A stretch of 64,000 bases of DNA, from assembly GCA_964059195.1 (NCBI GenBank), contig CAXKWD010000006.1, positions 6,068,530-6,132,529 of the forward strand, written 5' to 3'. A model generated the notes under the pieces. That model searched no databases, was not told the DNA's origin, and saw only the letters and a list, made by a program, of their open reading frames with translations. Both the position numbers and the translations under genes were made by a program. This DNA comes from Ectobius pallidus. Lineage: Eukaryota; Arthropoda; Insecta; Blattodea; Ectobiidae. This document shows, piece after piece, positions 44,346 through 55,874 of the stretch. The stretch's first letter is position 1; each line of letters starts with the position of its first letter.

Positions 44346-46104
44346 TGGACCATGTTTAGATAATGAGTTATTCATTTATCTAGGCTGAACCAGATTTAAT
44401 TTGGTCCCATCAGGGGATGCTGAAAAATTCTGATGGAAAATTTCCATAAGGTCAATGAAAATAGTGAGTTTTTTTAATTAAAAATATAAATTTATCATTA
44501 GTCTGAGTTGTTACAAGGTGGAATTAAATTTCTACAACAAACCAATGAATTTTTTTTTGTTTTTCTTTTGAACTTAGGCCAGTGGTACTAAAAATTTCAC
44601 TTTTTTTAAGTACTGTTTAGTTACATACTTCAGCCTACTTTTGCTCATATTTGTCTGAAGAATGGACTTTTGCTGGGATATCCACATTCTTGTTCAGTTT
44701 CTCACCTGTTACATTCATTCTGGATTTCTCTTTTGTCCACAATGAGTTCATTGATGGAAAGAGTCTTCCATCAGAAGAATTAGATCCAGGAAGGCACACG
44801 AGCAATGGCACAATCTTCAGGAGGTTTGCATGTGGAATGGACATATTCAGTTATCTCACACACTTGTAGCTTGTTGAGTTATTCCAGAATTATTTTTTGT
44901 CTGTCCCAGCAAGAAAATTTAAGTGAGTCAAGTACTAGGTGAATCGGTAATGCATTTCCTTTATTTAAATGACACGAAAGCAGGCACAACACCTAACGTC
45001 ACGCTGACTCTACTGAAAAGAGGAAATAAACTTCTCCTTCCAGAAATGGCTCTAGAATTCTGGCAGTGAAAGGCCTAAAGAAGATAGCAACAAAATGTGA
45101 ACTTTAAGATTCTATTATCTTTGTTGTGTATTATTTTCTCACTGTGCTATAGGCATGTATGGCAACATTGAAAACAATATAATGCATAGTTGAGTCAACA
45201 TTTGCAAGAACAAAATGTAATGGACAGAAAAAATAATACTATTGGGGACATTTTGGAAATGATTCTTCTTTTTTATGTGCTTTTTTTTATTTTAATTAAA
45301 ATCTACAATAGTATAACCTCATATTTTCTGAAGTATTGCAAATTTTAAAAAATCTCATAATATTGTTCATTAGAACATGTTAAAGATATCCTTTAAATTC
45401 CATGCAGTTGTATTCAGTAGGAACTGCGATATTTCATCTTTAAGGCTCAACTTTTTTTTTTTTCTTTATGAGAAATGGAGAAATTTTCCATATGCACGGC
45501 TATTTTAAATCCGCTATTCATTAAATTTACGTTATTCAGATAACTTTTTACTCACAATTATACTCATGAGTCAGTGACCAATCCTGCATAAAAATATGTG
45601 TATCCCTTTCATTTTATCGCATCTACATGCAATTGATTTTTATGTAAAATCACTGAAACATCTTCATACCTGTAGCTTTGTGTGTGTAATATGAAAAGCA
45701 TTTTAGATTTCATATAATCGTAATACAGTATTAATAATACAGTAGTATAAGATATTCCAAGGAAATTAATCTAGAAGATAAAACAGCTTATGAAAAGTTT
45801 CACCAATGCAACCATCGCTGATGATGGAATGGTCAATATACAGTATTATAATATGTGCCACCCAGCGGCCAAACTGACTAACTCCTATGCAAGTTATGTC
45901 ATATGCAGTACTGTGAGGCATACTAAGTCCCTTGTCCATCTAACAAAAATTTTGGGAAATTGCGAAAAATGTTGAAATGATGTATAAACACACAAAATTT
46001 ATATATGCATTATTGTAACTGCGATTTATGTTGTTACCTAGTATTCTAAACCACTTAAATGCTTTTTACTGCACATTTACACTAATAATTAATTATACAA
46101 GTTT
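44346..46104. other. AT-rich region, mostly unannotated, with a hAT-like remnant
   Basis: Apart from 44635-44870 (see next entry) no gene or repeat is recognised. Several T-runs occur. Confidence 0.4.
44635..44870 (-). pseudogene. hAT-type transposase dimerisation-region remnant
   Basis: On the minus strand: HANLLKIVPLLVCLPGSNSS, then DGRLFPSMNSLWTKEKSRMN and GEKLNKNVDIPAKV. This follows the C-terminal hAT pattern (L-IP-SNA-ER-FS-M--LW---R-RM--E-L) with the usual ER replaced by DG. About 70 codons only. The rest of the transposase is not seen nearby. The assignment is tentative. Confidence 0.45.
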
Positions 46105-47320
46105 GGACAAGAGACGTTCTGGAAATAAAGACTGGATAATGGGATGTTTTGGAATTAAAAACAATGGACAAGGGCCATTTTGTTTACAAAACAAAAGATG
46201 TTATGGAATTTTTTATTTTGGCTTTGTTTACACAATATTATTTCAAGTAACTTAAAATTAATGCAGGCTACATAAAATTTCAAGTGCCATTCAATAACAT
46301 TTTGAAAACTTTCAACGATAAGATGTAGGCCTGGCTTTCACCGGCTAAATGTAACAAGTCCAAAGTTCTGTCGTTTGTTTCCTCTCACCTCTTGCTCGAC
46401 CTCTTTTCGGTGTTTCACTGGTGGTATATTTAAGCACAAAATTATCCTGTACATCTTTCTTCTTTTCTGAATAAAATGCCTGATGAAATTTCCGAACATC
46501 TTGCATTGTAAGTTCCTTGCATTTGAATGAACCACCATGTTGACATTGAGGAAGTTGGGGTAAAGCTTTTGATAAATAATGTTCTCTCTTCTTCATGGAC
46601 TGTTCCCACATTTCACTATTTTTCTTCCTTTTTCTACCTCTTCCTTCTGAACATGGTATAACAGCACCTGTGTGATTTGTAATAACAATACCTTCTGCGT
46701 TGTCATTGTTGGGTTGACTTCCTTCTATTATTCAATGAAGCTAGCATAGTACACACACTAAAAATAGCAGAAAATGGAACAATTAAAAGTATTTCAAATA
46801 ATTGATATTCTGATTCTCAATTCATTTTTAATAATAGATTAGAAAGAGACCTAAAAAACAGACCAAAATTTACCTGATTATATCAACACAACCCACAGTT
46901 GAATAAAATATATTTTTATTTGGAGATATTCAGCAGGGCTGCCACTTTATATATATATTTTTTTTTTTTTAGAAAGATGACAAGCAAATCAAATTATTTT
47001 CAAATAATATTCGGTTTCCTCTGTGCATGTACTGCATTAGGTTCCTTGGACAAGAGACAATTTTGAAAAAAAAAAATTATAGTCACCTCACAAGAATCAA
47101 ATAGGACAAGAGACAGTTTGTTTCTAAAATATTTATTCTTTTGGCATCCGCCATTTTGGCTTCAATAAGAATGGACAAGAGACAATTTGAAGTATGTTTC
47201 TTTCTGGTATAAAAGCAGTTTTGAAGCAAAATTTCACCGTATTTAGATGCAAAGAGATGTGAAGAAAATGGAGGATGTCATAATTTAGTTTTGAAAATTT
47301 GTGGACAAGAGACCTTTTGG
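46105..47320 (+). repeat. Dispersed GGACAAGAGAC motif (six occurrences)
   Basis: GGACAAGAGAC starts at 46105, 47048, 47104, 47173 and 47303, with a variant GGACAAGGGCC at 46166. Most are followed by a short T-rich stretch ending in TTTTG or TTTG. Spacing is 56-130 bp in the right cluster. They bracket the open frame at 46345-46732 and resemble subterminal binding repeats of a DNA transposon. Confidence 0.6.
46345..46732 (-). pseudogene. Unrecognised open frame, possibly the N-terminus of a transposon-encoded protein
   Basis: An open frame of about 128 codons on the minus strand. It includes GRGRKRKKNSEMWEQSMKKR (basic), QCQHGGSFKCKELTMQDVRK (Cys/His) and HQAFYSEKKKDVQDNFVLKY. The combination of a basic N-terminus, a CxH..C pair and a KDxQxxF stretch is reminiscent of N-terminal regions of proteins repeated in insect genomes, but the family is not identified. 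It ends at a stop at 46345 without an obvious catalytic domain. The surrounding GGACAAGAGAC repeats hint at a mobile element. Confidence 0.4.
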
Positions 47321-47446
47321 AACTGAACTCCTTTAGTGATTTCTGTGACCGGGCTTCCCCTGTTATTGTACAGTAACATTCAAGATAGATATGACATAAC
47401 TTGTCTGTCAGTGAGGTAACTTAGACCATTAAGGGCAATCAGTCAT

Positions 47447-47580
47447 AGGAGAGAGGTTCCATCTGGCACTGTCAACTGAACTCCGGCATAGCTCAGTTGG
47501 TAGAGCATTGGCACTGATAGCCAAAGGTCCTGGGTTCAAATCCCAGTGTCAGAGGAATTTTTCTCCTATAATATTCTCAT
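47447..47580 (+). repeat. tRNA-derived SINE (family A), copy 2
   Basis: tRNA-like body 47483-47556: CATAGCTCAGTTGGTAGAGC (A box), stem TTGGC/GCCAA with loop ACTGATA, and GGTTCAAATCCCAGTG (B box). Flanks GAGGTTCCATCTGGCACTGT and GGAATTTTTCTCCTATAATA match the copy at 29341-29475. Position 33 is C, so it is a SINE rather than a tRNA gene. Confidence 0.8.
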
Positions 47581-47624
47581 TTTAGTAGTTACCTCGGAAA
47601 AGGAAAAGGGACGACAACATAAAT

Positions 47625-47760
47625 GTCTACATCAACAACAAAGCAATAGAACAAGTCGAAGAATTAAAATATCCTGGAATTTATTTAGACAGACGATTCA
47701 AATTCAACAAGCATATAGATCATGTTCACAACAAAGTAATAACCTTAATATCAGCGTGAA
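47625..47760 (+). pseudogene. Short LINE reverse transcriptase fragment
   Basis: Reads INNKAIEQVEELKYPGIYLD followed by RRFKFNKHIDHVHNKV, the block after the RT catalytic site (usually KYLGI-LD). About 45 codons only, starting just after the SINE. Confidence 0.6.
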
Positions 47761-47764
47761 GGAT

Positions 47765-49130
47765 TTTTATGTATGTCTACATCATCCATATTCTCAATCT
47801 CCAAACCTCTCTATCCTCCCATAGATTCTCAGGAAAGTTTTTCTCCTTCATATCTTCTTGTATCCCATTTAATCATGTCTTCTTTGGTCTGCCTCTCTTC
47901 TTTCCATCTGAAGATCTTTTTTGGTAATCTCTCTTCCCCCATCCTTCTCACATGACCATACCACACGAGTTGCTTTTCTTTCATTTCATCTATTATAGTG
48001 TGTTGTTCCCAAATTTCTTCAATTCTAATTCTCTCCATCCTAGAAGTTCTATTTGCTCTTCTCTAAAAATCCATTTCCGTTGCTAATAATTTTCTTTCGT
48101 CTCTCTTTTTAATTGGCTGAATTTCTGAACCATATTTGGGGAGTGTCGGTTCAAAACGCGTTAAGTCCACCTCTGATCGTAATGTAATTTTTGGCGGATT
48201 CACATTCTCTGAGGTGTTCTGCATGATACTACATAATGTTTTTGTTTCAAATCGCAACCTTTCCCCATTAAAATTGAGCCTGAAATATGGAGTTCGATGC
48301 GAATTGCATTCAGTGCAGAACTTAGTTCGGTGCAAATTAGGTTGAGTCCACATTTTAGATGCGATTACATGCAAAACAGGTGGTGCATTGAACTTTACGA
48401 CATCTATTGTTGCAGGTGTTCTTCTAATGAAAGTGGCGTTCACCAGACACCGAAACAGATGTCATTAGCGGTCAATAATAATAGAATTTTTCACAATTTG
48501 GTACTTCAGCAATAGTTCACTTTGTATTAGTGCTATCAGATGTGATTGTAATTCTTAAATAAAATGCTAACTTTCATCTTTTTAAATTATTATTGTTATA
48601 GTGTTGGGTCAATACGTGTTAAGTCCGTTACTTTCAAAACTTTAACTATCAATAAAAGATGTAAATGAAAAGAATGATTTGACACACCCAATACATTTAA
48701 CTTTATATTAATTACTGATTCTGATCATAAAAATATATTTCAAATTCGTTTGATTGTTTGGCAACAAACAGTTTTTCGTCTTTCCTGCAAAATCATTATT
48801 TGTGGACTAAACGCGCTTTGAATCGACGCTCCTCATTTTCTTAACTATTGAATCATAAATATACTGTTTTTCCTTCTCGTGACATGTCAGTTCCACAATA
48901 CTCCATTTAATAGGGATATCGCTTTTCTGCCCTGAGTGTTTCTATTCTGAATTTCTTTCTCCATTATGAATCGTTATGCCTAAATATTTGTAGTTCTTTG
49001 TGTTTTTAATAATCAATTTGTTATCTAATAATCTTGCTGAATACCTCCTATGCACATATATTTGTTGTTTCCTGGTTGATTGTCAAACCACCCTTCTCAT
49101 ACTCTGAAATAAATTTCCTTGTCATGAATT
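47765..49130 (-). mobile_element. LINE fragment split by a TIR element
   Basis: Right part (48835-49130, minus) has a KGGLTINQETT block from the reverse transcriptase. Left part (48135-47765) has KYGSEIQPIKKRDERKLLATEMDF, MERIRIEEIWEQHT, WYGHVRRMGEERLPKK and a KEERQTKEDMIKW tail. The two are in the right order and spacing for one LINE ORF2 interrupted by the element at 48146-48826. Frames are damaged. Confidence 0.6.
48146..48826. mobile_element. TIR element inside a LINE
   Basis: The left end TCGGTTCAAAACGCGTTAAG with TCCAC and the inverted right end TCGATTCAAAGCGCGTTTAG with TCCAC match over about 25 bp. A third related word, GGTCAATACGTGTTAAGTCC, is internal at 48606-48625. It is 681 bp, with no gene and no certain target duplication. 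Confidence 0.7.
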
Positions 49131-49165
49131 CAATATCTTCATAATCTTATGTTGTTGTTTAATAA

Positions 49166-49245
49166 TAAGTTGTTCTAACAGCATGTGAATATTATTTATG
49201 GGGAAACTTGGAAAATAAAGTGTATATGTCATTTTCCCATACATA
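49166..49245 (-). repeat. 75-bp segment shared with the fold-back element loop
   Basis: TTCTAACAGCATGTGAATAT and the following bases to CATTTTCCCATACAT recur at 50778-50852 in the same orientation with few changes. Here the segment joins directly to the end of a LINE fragment. Confidence 0.7.
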
Positions 49246-49880
49246 TAATGTCCCTAACTTATCATTTAAATGACTATGAATAAGGGCATAGTAAATATTT
49301 TTTAACATTGATCGTGATAATCCAGAATCTCCCAACCTTACAAGTACACCAATAACAATTACAATTTTCTGTTTAATATTATTAAGATGTAACTTCCAAC
49401 TTAAATTCGTGTCTAGGGTGATGCCTAGGAAGGTAACAGAATCAACTTTTTGTATAATTTGGTTGTTTATTTTTAAGGGTAAAATATTTTGAAGAAGATA
49501 TCTCTCTCTTTTAAAAAACATATATCTAGTTTTATCAGTATTCAAATCTAATAAGTTTTTATCTAACCAGTTTTGTAGTAAGTTAAGGTCATATTGTATG
49601 GAGATTAATATTTCATTATCAGACGTTTCTATATAAAAAAGATACATATCATCTGCAAACATAGTTAATTTACCCTTAAATTTTAGATTAGTTATATCAT
49701 TTATATATATATATATTAAAAAAGTATTGGACCTAATACTGATCCCTGTGGGACACCACATGTGACCCCCAGTTATACTACATTTATTGGTAATACAGCT
49801 TATGTAGAACTTGTTCGAAGAACAACCAAACAACCATTCAACGCAAATAGAAGCAGCTCTTATTAGTAAGGCTGTAACTA
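49246..49880 (-). pseudogene. LINE reverse transcriptase fragment
   Basis: Minus strand: a damaged GVPQG region (CPTGISIRSN), INDITNLKFKGKLTMFADDM (catalytic ADD), LDKNLLDLNTDKTRYMFFKR, VDSVTFLGITLDTNLSWKLH and SMLKNIYYALIHSHLN. Same family as 42087-43445 (MFADDMYLFY vs IFADDMSLFY). Truncated at both ends. Confidence 0.75.
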
Positions 49881-49882
49881 AA

Positions 49883-50125
49883 TTTTTTTTTTTTTTTTTT
49901 TTCATTTCAATGGAGACTGAAAACTAAACTTTCAATAAGACCAGAATTCACAGCCACTGTGTCAGGTCACGGAAAAACTATATCACATTTACATCATGCC
50001 AAAATCATAGATAAACCCTATTGCACATGCAACAGAGGACAACAGTCGACCATATTATTTATGAATGTACAAACACAGAAAATCAAAGATCCATCCTCAT
50101 AAAATAAATAATACATGACCCGTCA
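49883..50125 (+). pseudogene. LINE C-terminal Cys/His fragment after a T20 run
   Basis: A run of 20 T at 49883-49902 precedes plus-strand coding traces: PEFTATVSGHGKTISHLHHA, KIIDKPYCTCNRGQQST, then after a one-base frameshift DHIIYECTNTENQRSIL. This gives the C-x-C...H...C knuckle found at the end of Jockey/R1-like ORF2. Not an intact gene. Confidence 0.65.
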
Positions 50126-50478
50126 ATAATGAAGAATTAATATCCAGTGATAAACGAAGGTTAGCAAAAGCATTATTAAAAAATAAACTATTATGTGAAA
50201 AATGCTTATTTAAAGCAAAGTAAGCCGTCATAGTACGTTTGTATTCTAAAGGTAATATCAGCACAAATCTGTAATTAACAATTGATGAATTTCATTTAAT
50301 AATAGTAATAATAATAATAAGTAATTTTATTGTCATTAGGCAGTAATTGCAATAGACGTCAAAACAAGAAATACATTATACAGGTACAGAACACCATTAA
50401 TACGCATAGATAAAGTGCACAAGTAAAATACAACCTTAGTCAGATAACATAGCTAAAAGAACTAAATCTCTTATTACT
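50126..50478. repeat. LINE-derived 3' sequence with AAT run
   Basis: An AAT run (50293-50315) then TAATTTTATTGTCATTAGGC, resembling the minus-strand LINE 3' end seen at 20399. No coding sequence. Confidence 0.45.
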
Positions 50479-50479
50479 A

Positions 50480-51163
50480 CAGTGAGTCCTACGCAAGAGT
50501 TGGCCAATGATGTGGGTTTCCGGACACAGCTCGTACTCCCAAGCAATCGGGTGAAATATCTATGCAAATAATGCCGCGATCGGTGTAATGATTCAGGTTC
50601 TCACATTTACAATTAAAATTACAATGAAAATAACCACGTACCTCATCACAAGAGAAGCTGGAAATGTTCTCCTATTGCATCCACACAATACTGGCACCTT
50701 TCTAGGGAATTTTCTTTCACGCGCATAAGTTCAGCTTCCGAAACAGAATTAATTTCTCTTGTGATATTGTCTTTAAGTTGTTCTAACAGCATGTGAATAT
50801 TATTTATGGAGAAATTTGAAAAATAAAGTGTATATGTCATTTTCCCATACATTAGAAGAACTTAAAGACAATAAGAGAAATTAACTCTATCTCGGCAGCT
50901 GAACTTACGTGCATGAAAGAAAATTTCCTAAAAAGGTGCCAGTATTGTGTGGATGCAAGAGGAGAACATTTCCAACATCTCTTATGATGTGGTACGTGGT
51001 TATTTTCATTGTAATTTTAATTGTAAATGTGAGAACCTGAATCATTACACCGATCTTAGCTTTATTTGCATAGATGTTTCACCCGATCACTCGGGAGTTG
51101 GAGCAGTGCCCGCCGCGATGCAGAAACCCGCGTCATTGGCCAACTCTTGCGTGGGACTCACTG
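50480..51163. mobile_element. Fold-back Tc1/mariner-type element with 300-bp arms
   Basis: The ends are CAGTGAGTCCTACGCAAGAG and the inverse CAGTGAGTCCCACGCAAGAG. TA at 50478-50479 and 51164-51165 is the target duplication. The arms (50480 to about 50775, and about 50857 to 51163) are inverted copies around a loop of about 80 bp. Both arms contain the end of a transposase gene. It shares CAGTGAGTC with the MITE at 12849. Confidence 0.85.
50646..50795 (-). pseudogene. Transposase C-terminal remnant in the left arm
   Basis: LLEQLKDNITREINSVSEAE followed by ELMRVKENSLERCQYCVDAI and GEHFQLL matches the usual C-terminal pattern of mariner/Tc1-like transposases (I---M-RV---L--R---CI---G-H---L). 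A mirror copy lies in the right arm at about 50857-50990 on the plus strand, with stops. Confidence 0.6.
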
Positions 51164-51179
51164 TATAATGCAATAGTGT

Positions 51180-51546
51180 TACACTCAAAGAATTCATCAA
51201 TTTTGTAGAAAGGATTAGCTAATAACCAATTATAGAGCTTTCTCTTTAAAAACATTTAAAGAGGCCTGTCGTAAGAAGATTGGGATTGCATAATTGTTAT
51301 TGGTCTTAGATAATCTATGGAATGGAAGATAAATACTTTGATTATTTCTTGTGTTATGTGAGTGAAAATCTGTCCTGATTTGTAGGAAAGGGAGCCTATT
51401 TTCTGTGTATATTAAAACATTGTAAATATATGGGTAAATTACAGTCATACCTTTCTTTTCAACAAACAAAGGTTTGCAATGTGCTAAATATGAAAAGCCA
51501 GAAATTACTCATATCACTCTTTTTTGCAACAATAAAATATAATTTA
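51180..51546 (-). pseudogene. LINE C-terminal segment, left side of the LTR insertion
   Basis: Minus strand: ILLLQKRVI, AHCKPLFVEKKGMTVIYPYI, ENRLPFLQIRTDFHSHNTRN and a terminal FKEKAL block. It continues the LINE found at 62795-64000; the 11.2-kb LTR element separates them. One frame change at the junction. Confidence 0.7.
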
Positions 51547-51550
51547 CTTT

Positions 51551-52238
51551 TGTGCTGGTAATTTGATTTACCCATTAAATAACCCAGGGGAGAATAACAT
51601 AATGTAACCAGAAAAATCACTGACTCAGAACATTAACAATTTATTTATAAAAATATAAGGTACAAATGATAAAGATCTATTTGAAAACTACAAGCTGAAC
51701 AATTTAGTTAGAACTGGTTCGGTATACATCATTAATCAGAAAGGGGGCGTATCCGGATCGTTCCATCTCAAAAATAAATCAATGACGAAAGTAAACTAAA
51801 CGATAGAACAGCAGTGAACGAAAGAAAAACGTCCTGGCGAGAAAGAAATTTAACCGAATAAAAACTAGAATTTAATATAAAAATAAATAACTCGCCAAGA
51901 AAAGAAAACATTAAGATATAACTAAATCAGAAACATACCTGAATGGATAGACGGAAACGAACCCGGACAGGGGTTCAGAGACGGCAAGAGATGTTCACGG
52001 AAAGGCTCCTAGCTGCAGACTCAGGGTCTGACAGAAGAGCACGCGAGGAGGTAGAGAAACAGCAAAACAAAACATTAGAACGCGCCCCGAAACACGTACA
52101 CTTGTAAGATAAGCAAAGATAGAAGAAAACAAAAGAGCAGAGATGGAATGATACGAACGTAAACAAAAGCGAAAGTACCTGAAAACCAAATAAATTAAAA
52201 TAAAAAAAAAAAACATATGTGCAAAACAATACGGTACA
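51551..52238 (-). repeat. 3' LTR, 688 bp
   Basis: Plus-strand ends TGTGCTGGTAATTTGATTTA and AAAACAATACGGTACA. Matches 60651-61308 almost base for base, and its last 30 bases match 62760-62790 on the far side of the insertion in the other LTR. Confidence 0.9.
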
Positions 52239-52258
52239 TAATCTCCCCGCCGACCAAC
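52239..52258 (-). promoter_or_regulatory. Polypurine tract
   Basis: On the minus strand GGCGGGGAGA then TTA lies directly before the 3' LTR, the place where plus-strand DNA synthesis is primed. Confidence 0.55.
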
Positions 52259-55200
52259 AAAAAAAAATCTTGAAGAGATTTTTTTGAAAAGCACTGCATA
52301 AATATATAGTACATAAAGGGCTTGCTATTACTCATGGTACATCACAAAACAGTAGTTGTCCAAAACTGAATAATTATAGTCACTGGCTAAACACAATGTC
52401 CAATATCGTGTAGTATGATAATTTGTAGTATAAACTGGTTGTAAAATTTGAATAATTGGAGCATGACAAACATGCATCAAACAGTAGCTGTATAGTTCTG
52501 GAGATGTTGAAGGACGGTGAGTACCGCATGACAGGTGCATGCATTCCATAGTTGTTTTGACAACAGCAGAACTGGGTCATGTTGTGATAGTTGCTTTATC
52601 TTGCACAGGAGACCTTGACAGCAGCGCCCGGGCGTCCCCGGACACAGGAGCCAGGAAGCCAGTAGAAGCCAGTCGGAGAGGATGGCCAAAACAGAGTAGC
52701 AAGCAAGAAGCCACATAGTCAGTGCAAATACATATTCTGAAGAATGGCCATGGGGGAGCAAAGCACCACAGCACAACATACTGAAATTACAAAAAGAATA
52801 TTAATATTCAGGTACTCACAACATAACATTTCAAAACTGCTTTAAGAGCTTTTAATATTTAATTTTCTTTTGCCCCCTAACTTAGAGAAAATTTTAGACG
52901 ATCCAGAAGGGACCTTATTTTGATTTACAAACCACAGAAAAATTTTAGAACTTCAAACTATTAGCAATTACAGTTTTATGAAAAATTGTGTACTACAAAT
53001 AAGAATTTTAGAATATTTCAAGTAAAAATTTATCTACACAGGGCAATATTAATTTATAAAACATTCAACTAAGGGATAAGCCCCAAAAGCTATGAAAAGC
53101 CATATATAGAATATGAAAGGCCTCCTTTTTTATATACAATTAGTTTTTGTAATTAATAATCTGAAAACTTGCTACAATTAAAAGAGAATATTTACATAAG
53201 GGAGAAGCCCAATAAATAATATTTACAATAATCTCAAATAAATATATATATATTTTTTTTCACAATAATTTAATAAATATTGATAAATTAAGTGAAAAGA
53301 TGAAACATATGAGATGAAAAGCTAAATGAGGTGACAATAGGATGATGCAGAGAAAATATTAATGCAAATGATGGCAAAATGAAATGAAATGAATGACATA
53401 AATGGATAGTTGCATAGTCCGGACTATAACACATGACAAATGAATTGATGGAAATTGGAATTGGAGTGACGGAGCGCGGAGTGGGTTGGAAAGGTAAGTT
53501 TTTTTTTTAAAGGAATTTCTTCGTCGCTCGCTGCACTCATCCACTGTCCTGGATCGGAGGGCGACGCATCGCTAGTAGGCCATGCCTTTACATAGCGAAA
53601 TTTTTTCCTTCAGAAAACAGATAGTCGAGATGGGAGTCTGAAACAAAAGCAACTAAAACCTCGCCCACATGGGGCGGAAACGGAACACAATGCTGACGCC
53701 CCGCTCTGTGAGACCCGAACTAACAAAGCCGTCCGCCAGCAAGGAGCAAAAATGACACCTCCTCCACGAAATTAGCAGACACCCCCGCGAGCTGCGAACG
53801 GAAAGCTGAGGTGTCCTCCCGTGGAGGAGTCAGAGACCACCAACAAACACACGACAGAACAAACCGCGCAACGGACACAAGAAAACCAACAGATGAAAAT
53901 GAAAATCAGTAATTGGATACGTGCAAATTAATAATTATGACACGTAATATATGTAACTACACGCCATTTAATAAGTCAAATTGGGAATATTACCTTTACC
54001 CTTTTATTTCCAGGATAGTTAAATATACAGTTTTCATATTTATTTAGAAATATATATATATATATATATTTTTATACAATATCCTTGCTGTATTATATAT
54101 TCCTTTATCCTTTGAAACTCAAAGTCGGAAGAAAACATAACTGAAGTAGCAATTACTTCTGTAATATAAATGTTTTACCGAGCCGACAGAGCATTAGGAC
54201 ATAAGCATGGTATCCATTATAGAGGTTTTAGACACAAATAGTAATTAGTTTCAGTTTTGTATAATAAATTATTCTTCTTTCCATTATTAGATCAATTTGA
54301 GAAAATCATTTAAGAAATGCCATAGTTTACTGCGAAAACATTTAATATTTGTAAAGACAATCCTTCGCAGAACTATTAAAAGAAACAATGGAATCTTTCT
54401 AATTCATTATTTTTTATGAGACTTATTCCAATATTATATCCAATATCGTGGAACTTAGGATTTTCTTTATTTTTGACGTCCTAATCACTTCTTTAGTAAA
54501 TCCTTCTTTTTTATATTTCTTGATTTTTTTTTTTCTTTTTTCATTTTCGGTAAGATCATTCAAGAAAAGGCTTATAATATATTGATGCCTTATTGAATGA
54601 TTATTTGTACAATACAAAACAATGGAAATGTCTCAGTTTTGTTTATACTATATTAGAGACTTCCAGAACCTATATTTGGAATAAGAAAACTCACTAATTG
54701 CTCTGTATAAAGTGAAACTCTTTTTTTTTTCAGAAGCTAATAAATGATAGCAAGATTCCAAGCAAACGCATTTTGTATTTTATAATCTGAAAATTTAGAT
54801 TTGTGGAAATTATTTTAGATCTGATATAATGCCAAAGACCAAAAATATTATTTATGATAACTGTGTAATTTCGGTAGTGAGAAATATAATGACTTATAGT
54901 TAGATACTGTTCAGAAAAACTGTTTATATTATATTTATTATTTTTATTAGCAAAATATACAGCTAAAGCGTGTAATTAGGAGTCTGCAGTCTAGGGGGGA
55001 ATAGTCTGGAAATCTTAGCTTGATTGTTTAATCATTTTTGAAAATACCAATTAAATTCAGAAAGAAAAAGAAAAAAACCCAATTATATTGAAAATTACTA
55101 TTTCTTTTCAGGAAAATGGATAAAAACAAAAGGAGATTCAGGTATGCAGAAAGAAGAAAAAAACTCAACAAAATTAAACCAAAACAAAACAAGAAAATAA

Positions 55201-55874
55201 TAACAAAACATCAGAGAGGAACGACCGGCAAGCTAGAGACGTAACATGTAAACAACAGCAAGTGGCAGCAAAGCAATATGGAATAATAATAGCACCGGAT
55301 TGAAAATGGCAACAGGAACCAGAGAAAAATAAACCGATATTAATCAAAATTGCGTAGTAATTTCATATAACCCTCCCCAAAACAAAAATGCCGAATAAGT
55401 ATGAATATGCTAAGTCTAAAGCAAAACTACTAGGAAAACTTACAAAATGCAAGATTAATAAAAAAAATTCCACAAACTGGACAAATACTAAATTTTGAAA
55501 AACAATTAAAACTCGCATGTTCATACTTAACGCGGCTTGGGCCTAAAATTTTGAATACAATAAAAACCCCCGAAAAACCCCAGAGAAGCTCGAAAAATTT
55601 GAAATAGACCTTTTAAGTTTTAACGCCATAACAAAACTTTGCAAAACATATACTTTGATATATATATTGAATTTTAATATTCATTTTATCAAAATAAAGC
55701 AAAATATGAAATTACAAGCGAAAATATATACAAAAAATTTAAACCAAAATATTTTACTATATAGTAGAGAACATAGACAAAAGCCGAAAAAAAGACCTAA
55801 GACTCGGGAAGCCGGGAACGTCAGCTCCCAAATCACCATGCCCAAATCATGGAGACCCCTGGCACGCAAAACCC
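52259..55874. other. Non-coding 3' internal region of the LTR element
   Basis: About 3.6 kb between the end of pol and the 3' LTR. No env-like or other long frame is seen. A GC-richer block at about 53400-53880 contains an imperfect inverted repeat around GACACCTCCTCCACG and GAGGTGTCCTCCCGTGGAGG. The remainder is AT-rich. It may be a long 3' UTR or decayed accessory gene. Confidence 0.5.

Noticed and set aside
47483..47556. Apparent tRNA gene on the plus strand
   Set aside because: Same SINE family; the anticodon loop ACTGATA lacks U33.
51975..52294. Hydrophobic minus-strand frames resembling membrane proteins
   Set aside because: They lie in the LTR and are duplicated at 61075-61350 in the other LTR; no homology or start context supports translation.
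52477..52779. Possible env-like membrane protein after pol
   Set aside because: Only about 100 codons, overlapping frames, no signal peptide plus fusion or cleavage features; too weak to call.
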